Assembly (NCBI GenBank): GCA_036501345.1
Contig: DASYAN010000336.1
Location: forward strand, 1 to 6,898
DNA length: 6,898 bases
Direction of reading: 5' to 3'
DNA from: DASYAN01 sp036501345
GTDB taxonomy: Bacteria > Chloroflexota > Ktedonobacteria > Ktedonobacterales > Ktedonobacteraceae
Made by a program: the position numbers and the translations under genes. This document shows, piece by piece, positions 1-4,985 of the stretch; position 1 is the first letter of the stretch; each line of letters begins with the position of its first letter. A model generated the notes under the pieces. That model had not been told where the DNA came from. It made no database searches and saw only the letters and a list, made by a program, of their open reading frames with translations.

Positions 1-420
1 GCTGCAGTGTACTATATCCTGGCTGAGCACTTCGACGGGGACCCATTTTTAATCTTCAAGTTGCGTGGTCGCTCTAAGGATGAGATTCTCGCTGTACTCA
101 GAGAGAGGCGAGCAGCAATTCTACCTGTTGTAGATGCTGCATCCACTGCTCTAGTAACCGTGAGTGATACTGAGCAGGAAGCGTCTTTACGCCTGGAGGA
201 TTGTGCAAGTACCTTCTGGCAGACTGGTGAGGAACTGGATACGTTTGCGGTACATCTCCAGAATGCTGCGGTTGACAAAGCTATACTGAAGCGTATGGGT
301 GATGCTCCATTTTTGCTTGGACGCGAAAATATCACATCAGTGCTTTCGAGTGCCTATGATGTGGTGCATACCGCTACTGTAGGCAAAATCGAAGAGATAC
401 AGTCTGATATAGAGTTGTAG
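1..420 (+). CDS. SWIM zinc-finger family protein, C-terminal part (5' end outside window)
   Basis: The frame is open from base 1 (GCT GCA GTG TAC) to TAG at 418-420, giving 139 visible residues. The GTG at 7 is probably an internal valine rather than the start, because AAVYYILAEHFDGDPFLIF is the conserved stretch that follows the Cys-x-His half of the SWIM zinc finger (usually ...CKHIAAVYYLL...) in this family. The zinc ligands therefore lie just outside the window. Later marks of the same family are RGRSKDEIL, and FWQTGEELDTF followed by LKRMGDAPFLL near the C-terminus. SWIM domains are thought to bind nucleic acid or protein, and in Actinobacteria and Chloroflexota such genes often sit beside SNF2-type helicases; no such partner is visible here. 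No clear terminator follows. Family assignment is from remembered sequence pattern; exact function is unknown. Confidence 0.85.
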   Translation, partial: AAVYYILAEHFDGDPFLIFKLRGRSKDEILAVLRERRAAILPVVDAASTALVTVSDTEQEASLRLEDCASTFWQTGEELDTFAVHLQNAAVDKAILKRMGDAPFLLGRENITSVLSSAYDVVHTATVGKIEEIQSDIEL

Positions 421-582
421 TATCTCCAACATTTTATAGCATTTCACAAAAAAATTGATCTCCTAGCGATCTCGAGTTCTGCAATTCTCCATTCTCTCAC
501 AGGGGTCAAGACTTTAGGCAACCGCTGTAGGAGGGCTTGAGAAGCGTCTGGAGCTAGCATCACGACGGAGCATGGATTTGAG

Positions 583-602
583 AATGTGAACTACTTCACA
601 TT
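583..602. promoter_or_regulatory. CRP/FNR-family operator (perfect palindrome)
   Basis: The left arm AATGTGAA (583-590) and right arm TTCACATT (595-602) are exact reverse complements around CTAC. It contains TGTGA-N6-TCACA, the consensus of E. coli CRP and mycobacterial Crp. The centre lies at 592.5. This is 41.5 bases before the start site predicted from the -10 CATACT at 622-627, the classical class II activator position. The regulator is not in the window, so whether it responds to cAMP, NO, redox or another signal is unknown. Confidence 0.6.
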
Positions 603-621
603 TTTTTGGTGAAATTTTGTG

Positions 622-634
622 CATACTTGTAAGG
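622..634 (+). promoter_or_regulatory. Putative -10 element and start site of the sigma gene
   Basis: CATACT (622-627) matches TATAAT at four of six positions, including the important A2 and T6. Counting its last base as -7 puts +1 at about 634, a G in AAGGGA. No good -35 hexamer lies 17 bases upstream; the operator arm TTCACATT and a T-run occupy that space. A missing -35 is what a class II activated promoter would show. Purely positional evidence. Confidence 0.3.
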
Positions 635-658
635 GAGTCTTTTTTCTAGGAGGGTATT

Positions 659-700
659 ATGAAAAGGAACCGGACAAATAATGCACGCTGTAGAAAATGA
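659..700 (+). CDS. Short leader ORF (13 codons) overlapping the sigma start
   Basis: AGGAGGG (648-654), the best ribosome binding site in this part of the window, lies 4 bases before ATG 659. That ATG opens a 13-codon frame (MKRNRTNNARCRK) ending at TGA 698-700. The sigma start at 681 lies inside this frame but in another phase, so the leader overlaps the sigma gene by 20 bases. The sigma ATG has only a weaker, more distant AAGGA (664-668). The arrangement fits translational coupling, where ribosomes finishing the leader restart on the sigma gene. It could also be chance, with the strong site serving ATG 681 directly from too far away (26 bases). The peptide is basic; no function is claimed. 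Confidence 0.35.
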   Translation: MKRNRTNNARCRK

Positions 701-1268
701 GTCTCAGCTTGTTGCTGAGGCTTGTCTGGGATCACCAATGGCATTTGAAGCTCTTGTGAAAACCTATGAGTCTCCTGTCAAGCGTATGCTTTATGGAATG
801 ACTCAGGATGTACATTGTACGCAGGATCTATGTCAGGAAACGTTTCTAGCAGCGTACCGGGCATTGCCGCGTATGAATAGTAAGGAGTTACGTTTTGCAC
901 CCTGGCTCTATCGTATTGCCCTGAACTTGGTGCGTAGTCAATGGCGCCAACGCAAGCGTATCACCTTCATTTCGTTCTCTACCTCATGGGGAGGCAATGA
1001 AGACCAGTTTGAGGAGCTGATTGAAGATGGTCTGGTCAACGAGGATCGCTTTGAGGAGCGGATTGTAAAGCAAGACTTGGTACGACGTGTTCTAGCGCAA
1101 TTGCCAGCTCCTTCTGCTCTATGCTTGCTACTGGATGCCGAAGGTTTCACATATCGTGAGATCGCAGAGCTTCTTCATGACTCACTTCCTGCTGTACGCA
1201 GCAGACTCGCTCGTGCTCGGCAGGGATTTCAGCGTATATATAGCAATCTCGATCGAGAAGAAAGATAA
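681..1268 (+). CDS. RNA polymerase sigma-70 family ECF sigma factor
   Basis: 195 residues, full length for an ECF (group 4) sigma factor, which directs core RNA polymerase to a small regulon. Region 2 spans about residues 12-92: region 2.2 is seen in CTQDLCQETFLAAYRALPRM (46-65), and the DNA-melting and -10 recognition helix in FAPWLYRIALNLVRSQWRQR (72-91). A linker of about 35 residues is rich in Asp, Glu and Asn. Region 4 (about 132-185) has the expected helix-turn-helix in AEGFTYREIAELLHDSLPAV followed by RSRLARARQGF, which contacts the -35. ATG 681 is chosen because an in-frame stop lies at 660-662 and the N-terminus has normal length. No anti-sigma gene follows, so control is unlikely to be by a partner encoded immediately downstream; a CRP-type operator upstream suggests transcriptional control. 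The ECF subgroup and target promoters cannot be told from sequence alone. Confidence 0.93.
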   Translation: MHAVENESQLVAEACLGSPMAFEALVKTYESPVKRMLYGMTQDVHCTQDLCQETFLAAYRALPRMNSKELRFAPWLYRIALNLVRSQWRQRKRITFISFSTSWGGNEDQFEELIEDGLVNEDRFEERIVKQDLVRRVLAQLPAPSALCLLLDAEGFTYREIAELLHDSLPAVRSRLARARQGFQRIYSNLDREER

Positions 1269-1270
1269 TG

Positions 1271-1275
1271 AGGAG
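1271..1275 (+). promoter_or_regulatory. Orphan ribosome binding site after the sigma gene
   Basis: AGGAG sits 2 bases after the sigma stop. The sigma stop itself forms TAATG, the overlap often seen where an anti-sigma gene follows. Yet the ATG at 1268 gives only three codons (MRR, stop at 1277-1279), and a TTG at 1280, well placed for the AGGAG, gives only 18 codons (stop 1334-1336). It may mark a lost downstream gene. Confidence 0.3.
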
Positions 1276-1283
1276 ATAGTTGG

Positions 1284-1308
1284 TTATACCATATCGCCTT
1301 CGGTATAA
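1284..1308 (+). repeat. Inverted repeat just after the sigma gene
   Basis: TTATACC (1284-1290) and GGTATAA (1302-1308) are perfect complements around an 11-base loop, followed by AATTTTAATAG. It could act as a weak terminator or RNA stabiliser, but the stem is A+T-rich and the T run is only four bases. Confidence 0.4.
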
Positions 1309-1315
1309 AATTTTA

Positions 1316-1352
1316 ATAGACAAAAGCTTATTGTAGCTAAAATTTTGTCTAT
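1316..1352. repeat. Ten-base inverted repeat in the sigma 3' region
   Basis: ATAGACAAAA (1316-1325) pairs perfectly with TTTTGTCTAT (1343-1352). Inside, GCT (1326-1328) can extend the stem with AGC (1335-1337), leaving a small bulge. There is no T run, so it is not a typical terminator. It could be an RNA structure in the sigma 3' UTR or a protein-binding site. Confidence 0.45.
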
Positions 1353-1384
1353 ACATACTACATGATTATTGTGCATAATATAGA

Positions 1385-1426
1385 GCCTTATGTGAGCATC
1401 TATCCTCACGTGAGGCCACTTTTTTT
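1385..1426 (+). terminator. Rho-independent terminator of the sigma transcript
   Basis: GCCTTATGTGAG (1385-1396) pairs with CTCACGTGAGGC (1405-1416) over 12 positions, two of them G-U wobbles, around an 8-base loop. CAC and then seven T follow (1420-1426). The right arm itself contains the 12-base palindrome CCTCACGTGAGG (1404-1415). It lies 117 bases after the sigma stop and gives that mRNA a long structured 3' UTR. It is the best terminator in the window. Confidence 0.7.
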
Positions 1427-1430
1427 CTCA

Positions 1431-1515
1431 ACTTGTCCCTTTTTCTCTAGAAAAAAACCCTCTCATTAGGTATGCTTAGTAGAAATAGACCAGTGATGGG
1501 AGGGCTTTTGAATTA
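1431..1515. repeat. Diverged direct repeat, copy A
   Basis: This block aligns with 1662-1748. Both run ActTGTCC, a T-rich tract, CTAG-AAAAAA, a CT-rich tract, TTAGGTAT-CTT, then AG-rich sequence ending near TTA. By eye about two thirds of the bases agree. The TTGTCC box starts at 1433 and a TATGCT box at 1471, 38 bases apart. An old duplication of a promoter-like unit is the simplest reading. Confidence 0.5.
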
Positions 1516-1599
1516 CAGCAGTCTTCAGAAAGGGAGCAAATACCCTCGCCATAGGCCATCTTTTTGAACTAGTAATGAGGGCATTTCGTAACTGAAAAA

Positions 1600-1684
1600 T
1601 TGCCCAGGCTTTCCTGCTCACTTGCCCCTTGTTTTCCAGAAGCTGTCCTCTTTTTCCCTCAAGTTGTCCGCTTTGTTCCTAGCA
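1600..1684. repeat. Four tandem 21-22 base units
   Basis: Units start at 1600 (TTGCCC), 1622 (TTGCCC), 1643 (CTGTCC) and 1664 (TTGTCC), with spacings of 22, 21 and 21 bases, or two turns of the helix each. Each has a pyrimidine tract about 7-16 bases in (CTTTCCT, TTGTTTTCC, CTTTTTCCC, CTTTGTTCC), then an A/G-containing end. Boxes spaced by whole helical turns lie on one face of the DNA, as expected for cooperative binding of a regulator. The protein that binds is not known. Confidence 0.5.
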
Positions 1685-1748
1685 AAAAACTTCTCCTCTT
1701 AGGTATCCTTGGCAGAGGAGATCTAGTTGCGGAAGGACGTTTCAGTTA
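1662..1748. repeat. Diverged direct repeat, copy B
   Basis: Partner of 1431-1515. Its TTGTCC starts at 1664 and is also the last unit of the tandem array; its TATCCT box starts at 1704, 40 bases on. The most conserved parts are TTGTCC, CTAG-AAAAAA and TTAGGTAT-CTT. If TATCCT is a -10, the transcript would reach gene 3 after a leader of about 320 bases. Confidence 0.5.
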
Positions 1749-1919
1749 GGAAATGGCTTCCTAGTAATCCCACACCAAGTCAAATAGGAGACCTCTCTTC
1801 AGGGATTTAGGTTGGAAAAGAGCAAACTCAGAGTTAGAGTAATACTTACAGTCGTTTTTTCCAGCCGGGATTTATGGCTAGTCCTCTCGATAATATCAGT
1901 TTATTACAGCATTTCGTGT

Positions 1920-1978
1920 AAAGATTGAACTATTATTATAGCAAATGAAACAACGATCTATGTTAGAGCTCAATCTTT
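1920..1978. repeat. Long-loop inverted repeat upstream of the Cys/His gene
   Basis: AAAGATTGA (1920-1928) is the exact reverse complement of TCAATCTTT (1970-1978), with 41 A+T-rich bases between, including TATTATTATAG. It lies 60 bases before the next start, so it could fold in the 5' leader or form a pair of operator half-sites. No target duplication or transposase suggests a mobile element. Confidence 0.35.
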
Positions 1979-2030
1979 CTGATAACTGTTGTAAGCATGA
2001 ATTAGAACTGGTCAGGAAGAAAACAAAAAA

Positions 2031-2035
2031 AGGAG
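2031..2035 (+). promoter_or_regulatory. Ribosome binding site deciding the start of the Cys/His gene
   Basis: AGGAG follows a run of A. It is only 3 bases from ATG 2039 but 6 bases, a normal distance, from the in-frame GTG at 2042. The true start may thus be GTG 2042, shortening the protein by one residue. Confidence 0.55.
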
Positions 2036-2038
2036 TCA

Positions 2039-2875
2039 ATGGTGAAACGAAGAGGGTTAGAAGTAAAAAATGAAGAACGTATACAAGAATCTACACTTGA
2101 TAGTGCAAAGAGAAAGTCCCAACGGTTTGATGTACGACCTATTGTATCGACCTCAGATCGAGAGATCTCTTATCAAGTAGAAGTGGGCAGTAGCAGAGCA
2201 CAACGGAATGTTGTACCAACATCCAAAGGAGATAAATTCTATATGCGTGCAGGAACAGAAATCATAGCGGACGAGCCTGAGGCAGTCCACAATCTAGACA
2301 AAGAAGCTGAAGATATAATCTTGGAACATGATGGCCTTCTTAAGAAAGTTGACAGAGTAAAACCTAAAGAAGGACCTACCACTAAATATAATTGCCATGG
2401 TTACACATTTCTTGGTGGTGCAGCTTGGTTAAATCTAAGTGATAGACAGATAGAGACTATTCTTAGAGAGAATGGTTTGACTTTTACTGATACACCACAC
2501 ATAGGTGATGTTGTTCTCTATCGAGATGCAAATGGAAAGATTCTGCATTCTGGCGTTGTCAAAGATATCAAGGACGGTATACCTATAGTTTATAGTAAGT
2601 TCGCAGAAGGTAGCCTTTTAAAGCACTATGTTTCTAATGTTTCAGAAGCCTACAAAGGCAAGATAGAAATCTATCATGGCCCTGATCAAGGTGCTCGATT
2701 ACTCAACTTTGAGTGTCCCACCTCTGCAACCTCTTGGTACGGCAGTCTAATGTCTGGTTGTGAAGAAGGCTCGCGCAAAATTATCTGTATGCGATCATGT
2801 TGCTCGCCGAGAGAAACAAAAAGAGAAGAAATAGAAAATAGGGTAGACAGGGTGTCCGTGAACCCTTCCATCTGA
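2039..2875 (+). CDS. Papain-fold-like Cys/His protein (NlpC/P60- or CHAP-like), function unknown
   Basis: 278 residues. The first 30 are highly charged and basic; no signal peptide or membrane segment is visible, so the protein is probably cytoplasmic or exported by another route. Residues 31-115 are hydrophilic with no known motif. The core runs from 117 to 213: YNCHGYTFLGGAAW (Cys119-His120), then IGDVVLYRDANGKILHSGVV (155-174) with GDVV and His170, then VYSKFAEGSLLKHYV and YHG. Cys near the start, GD-hVhY, and a later HSG-hV are the layout of papain-like NlpC/P60 and CHAP hydrolases, where Cys119 and His170 would be the catalytic pair. This is inferred from pattern; substrate is unknown. 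The tail after 213 is odd: it holds five of the six cysteines (226, 241, 250, 254, 255) and part resembles the N-terminus of the membrane protein at 5008. Arg codons are often AGA and the gene is A+T-richer than its neighbours, hinting at transfer. It stands alone, with long gaps on both sides. Confidence 0.75.
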   Translation: MVKRRGLEVKNEERIQESTLDSAKRKSQRFDVRPIVSTSDREISYQVEVGSSRAQRNVVPTSKGDKFYMRAGTEIIADEPEAVHNLDKEAEDIILEHDGLLKKVDRVKPKEGPTTKYNCHGYTFLGGAAWLNLSDRQIETILRENGLTFTDTPHIGDVVLYRDANGKILHSGVVKDIKDGIPIVYSKFAEGSLLKHYVSNVSEAYKGKIEIYHGPDQGARLLNFECPTSATSWYGSLMSGCEEGSRKIICMRSCCSPRETKREEIENRVDRVSVNPSI

Positions 2876-2907
2876 AATGAGATTCGTGCTCAGATCTTGG
2901 TTTAGAT

Positions 2908-2930
2908 AAGCAGGGATTCCCGCTTTCCTT
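2908..2930 (+). terminator. Weak terminator-like hairpin after the Cys/His gene
   Basis: AAGCAGG (2908-2914) and CCCGCTT (2919-2925) pair with one A-C mismatch around a 4-base loop, followed by TCCTT. An overlapping alternative pairs CAGGGA (2911-2916) with TCCCTG. The T run is poor, so this is a tentative call. Confidence 0.25.
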
Positions 2931-3036
2931 GACTCCCTGGTAGAGGAAAACTCAAGTGAATAAAATCCATTAGAAGACTTATCAGGAGCTCAGGACCATG
3001 ATTGAGACACACTAATGTTTGGCTCCTCTGCTCTAG

Positions 3037-3079
3037 TTGTCCGCTTGCGTGACGGAATAGGCAGTAAAACGTCTAAGCA
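3037..3079 (+). promoter_or_regulatory. TTGTCC element upstream of the first GT87 gene
   Basis: TAG-TTGTCCGCTT starts at 3037, and TAAGCA (3074-3079) lies 37 bases on, loosely matching the 38-40 base layout seen at 1433, 1664 and 4810. It is 79 bases before the gene start. The -10 match is poor, so promoter status is a guess based on the recurring pattern. Confidence 0.25.
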
Positions 3080-3115
3080 CAATGAATCAATACGCAAGTG
3101 GGATGGCTATGAGTT

Positions 3116-4588
3116 ATGAAAATGCTAAATAGTAAGAGCAAAAGAGAGATAGTAGAAACAAAACAAAAGCGTGTTGTTAGGCACCTGCAAGATGCAATAG
3201 TTCTTCTGATTTTGGGGGGGCTGCTCTACTATGGGGCCTTCTGGGAGATGTTCCATACAGACTCAGATGCTGCACGCTATCAATGTTATGCCGTAGCCTT
3301 CTGGCAGGGTTGGTCGGGATTGCAGAAATTGCCACCAGAGCAATGCACGTTTATTACGCATCCAGACAAGAATCTGACGGTCGTCTCACAGGATGGGCTA
3401 TTACATGCTATGCAGCAGTGGAGGCTGCCATCTGGTTTGATACACTTTGTTGCAGCCCAATCTCCTGACCTGCCATATCATGCCTTGCCTTACGAATATC
3501 CGTGGCCAATGCTGTTGCCATACTCTTTAGGTCTAGTAGCTCCTGCATACTGGTATCAGGTTGCTTTCGCACTATGGATGCTGGTGCTTGCTGGGGGTAT
3601 CTATTTTGTCCTGCAGCACTGGCGCTCTCGCAGGACTGCTCTCGTCTACGCACTTTACCTGCTAGTTGGAGGATGGGCAACTGTTGTAGAACGCTTTGAT
3701 CTTATTCCAGCGGGACTGACTCTCTTTGCTGTGATCTGTGCAGTACAGAAGCGCTGGAACTGGGCCTTTGCATTATTGGCGCTGGCAACACTGTCGAAGT
3801 TTTACCCGGCAACCTTGCTTGTGCCCTTCTTACTAGCTCTGCAACAGGAGATACAGGGGAAGTGGTATGCGTGGCGCAGGTGGCTGCCAATGGGAGTATT
3901 TGTCGGGGTGTGTGCCCTGATCATTGGTATATCACTACTGTTGAGTGTGGTAGGAACGCTGGCTCCGCTAGGTTATTTTGGCAACCGACCTGTGCAGGTA
4001 GAGTCACTCTCGGCTTCAATCCTCTGGGGAATCAGTTTATTGGGGCAAACTTCGCTAACGTATGTGCACACGTTTGCATCGCTGAACGTTTTGAGCCCTT
4101 TATCTTCCAGCATTACATTCCTGATGACTGTGCTACTAGCAGTCGGCCCCCTCTATACTTGGTGGTTGCAATGGCGGGGACGCATAGATTTGGGTCTGGC
4201 TTGTCTGCTAACTTTGCTCATCGTGATGGTCACAGGAAAGGTATTTAGTCCACAATATCTCATCTGGGTGATCCCTCTGGCGGCATATGTAGGACAGGGT
4301 AACCGTTGGTGGGTACTCTTCTGGACATTGGTTGGGCTCTTGACTAGTTGGATCTATCCTTATATCTATCATATGGCTCCCCATATTTTTCAGGTGCCTT
4401 ATGTTCCGCTATTCTATCCAGTAACAGTCGTACGCAACTTCCTGCTGCTAGGATTTGTTCTTTCTATGCTGATCTCCAGGACACGCCTGAATCATCCACT
4501 ATCTCGTGGCGAAGAGCAAGCTGAATGTAGCGAACAGGACGAGAAAAATCTACAGCAGGAAATAGCAATTAAAGCAGGAAATAATTAA
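3116..4588 (+). CDS. GT87/DUF2029-type membrane glycosyltransferase, paralogue 1
   Basis: 490 residues. A charged cytoplasmic N-terminus (1-26) leads to a first membrane segment (about 27-46) and about ten more up to 455, then a hydrophilic C-terminal tail of about 36 residues. Marks of the GT87 family (PimE-like GT-C enzymes): an Asp pair in the first outer loop, HTDSDAARYQ (Asp49, Asp51), candidate catalytic residues; YEYPWPMLLP (127-136); ERFDLIPA (192-199); LSKFYPATLL (226-235); RPVQVESLSASILW (291-304); and GKVFSPQYLIWVIPL (374-388). Known members move a sugar, often mannose, from a polyprenyl-phosphate donor to an acceptor outside the membrane; donor and acceptor here are unknown. An in-frame stop at 3110-3112 fixes the start to ATG 3116 or 3122; the site before it (GTGGGATGG, 3098-3106) is weak. 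A 16-codon out-of-frame ORF (3082-3132) overlaps the start. It is a tandem paralogue of the gene at 5008. Confidence 0.85.
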   Translation: MKMLNSKSKREIVETKQKRVVRHLQDAIVLLILGGLLYYGAFWEMFHTDSDAARYQCYAVAFWQGWSGLQKLPPEQCTFITHPDKNLTVVSQDGLLHAMQQWRLPSGLIHFVAAQSPDLPYHALPYEYPWPMLLPYSLGLVAPAYWYQVAFALWMLVLAGGIYFVLQHWRSRRTALVYALYLLVGGWATVVERFDLIPAGLTLFAVICAVQKRWNWAFALLALATLSKFYPATLLVPFLLALQQEIQGKWYAWRRWLPMGVFVGVCALIIGISLLLSVVGTLAPLGYFGNRPVQVESLSASILWGISLLGQTSLTYVHTFASLNVLSPLSSSITFLMTVLLAVGPLYTWWLQWRGRIDLGLACLLTLLIVMVTGKVFSPQYLIWVIPLAAYVGQGNRWWVLFWTLVGLLTSWIYPYIYHMAPHIFQVPYVPLFYPVTVVRNFLLLGFVLSMLISRTRLNHPLSRGEEQAECSEQDEKNLQQEIAIKAGNN

Positions 4589-4809
4589 AAGCAACGTATT
4601 AACGCTATTCCAAGACATAAGATATCTGTTGATCTGGCTTGCTGCTGAAATCTATCAGTATTCTACTGCCTCATACATTGGTTTACACAGATACTGAGCG
4701 ATCATAATGCGTGAACCGATGATATGCATATGGGATCAACTTCTCTGAAAACTGTATAAACCTTCGTCTAAGTTCGTGTCTATAAGATATTGCTCCTCAA
4801 AAGTGAGAA

Positions 4810-4855
4810 TTGTCCCTGTTTTCCCCTATTGGAGTGTTCAAACTTTTGTTACACT
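4810..4855 (+). promoter_or_regulatory. TTGTCC element with -10-like box before the second GT87 gene
   Basis: TTGTCCCTGTTTTCCCC starts at 4810 and TACACT at 4850, exactly 40 bases on, the same spacing as in copy B at 1664/1704. TACACT matches TATAAT at four of six positions and sits in the small palindrome ACACTGTGT (4851-4859). No good -35 is seen at 17 bases. If real, it gives a leader of about 145 bases. Confidence 0.35.
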
Positions 4856-4942
4856 GTGTGGACAGAGAACATTGCTGGATGTAATTAGCAAGAGTAGTCC
4901 TGGCAATTGTTCTTCCATCCAAGGGTGCTTATAGCTGATCCT

Positions 4943-4985
4943 CCTGATAAAATCGGATTTTAAACACAAATTTGAGTTTATCGGG
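4943..4985 (+). repeat. Leader hairpin before the second GT87 gene
   Basis: CCTGATAAA (4943-4951) can pair with TTTATCGGG (4977-4985) over nine positions, one a G-U wobble, around 25 A+T-rich bases. It ends 22 bases before the start codon. CCTC at 4940-4943 could instead pair with GAGG of the ribosome binding site (4993-5005), allowing two alternative folds. No T run follows, so it is not a terminator. Confidence 0.35.

Larger units (their letters stand above)
421..680. other. Intergenic regulatory region before the sigma gene
   Basis: This 260-base gap holds no convincing gene. Its left half (421-580) shows nothing clear, and no good terminator for the SWIM gene was found. Its right half carries a CRP/FNR-type palindrome (583-602), a T-rich stretch, a plausible -10 element (622-627), a strong AGGAGGG ribosome binding site (648-654) and a short leader ORF that runs into the sigma gene. 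Confidence 0.6.
1269..2038. other. Long gene-free region rich in repeats and hairpins
   Basis: All frames are broken by frequent stops, and no frame shows a recognisable protein, so this 770-base stretch is read as noncoding. It begins with an orphan ribosome binding site, then two inverted repeats and a strong terminator for the sigma transcript. Between 1431 and 1748 it holds two diverged copies of an 85-base block and a tandem array of 21-22 base units. From 1749 to 1919 only a weak hairpin (TAGGAA 1747-1752 with TTCCTA 1758-1763) is visible. The last 120 bases hold a long-armed inverted repeat and the leader of the next gene. Confidence 0.6.

Noticed and set aside
12..335. 107-codon minus-strand frame in the SWIM gene
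   Set aside because: Shadow of the plus-strand gene, whose conserved residues identify the true frame.
586..630. Self-regulated ECF promoter (TGAAC at the -35)
   Set aside because: TGAAC occurs at 587-591 as part of the palindrome, but no CGT-type -10 is found at the usual 16-17 base spacing.
1316..1352. Terminal inverted repeats of a small mobile element
   Set aside because: The arms enclose only 17 bases, and no target duplication or transposase is seen; a hairpin is the simpler reading.
1147..1356. 69-codon minus-strand frame overlapping the sigma 3' end
   Set aside because: It crosses the sigma coding end and two inverted repeats, has no ribosome binding site and no family resemblance.
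1391..1410. Second CRP-type site (TGTGA...TCACG)
   Set aside because: The half-sites are 10 bases apart rather than 6, and both are explained by the terminator stem.
1433..1476. TTGTCC as an ordinary -35 hexamer
   Set aside because: The nearest good -10-like boxes are 38-40 bases on, far outside the 15-19 base spacing of a sigma-70 promoter; it is better described as a separate upstream box.
1600..1684. CRISPR array
   Set aside because: The units are short, diverged and directly adjacent with no unique spacers.
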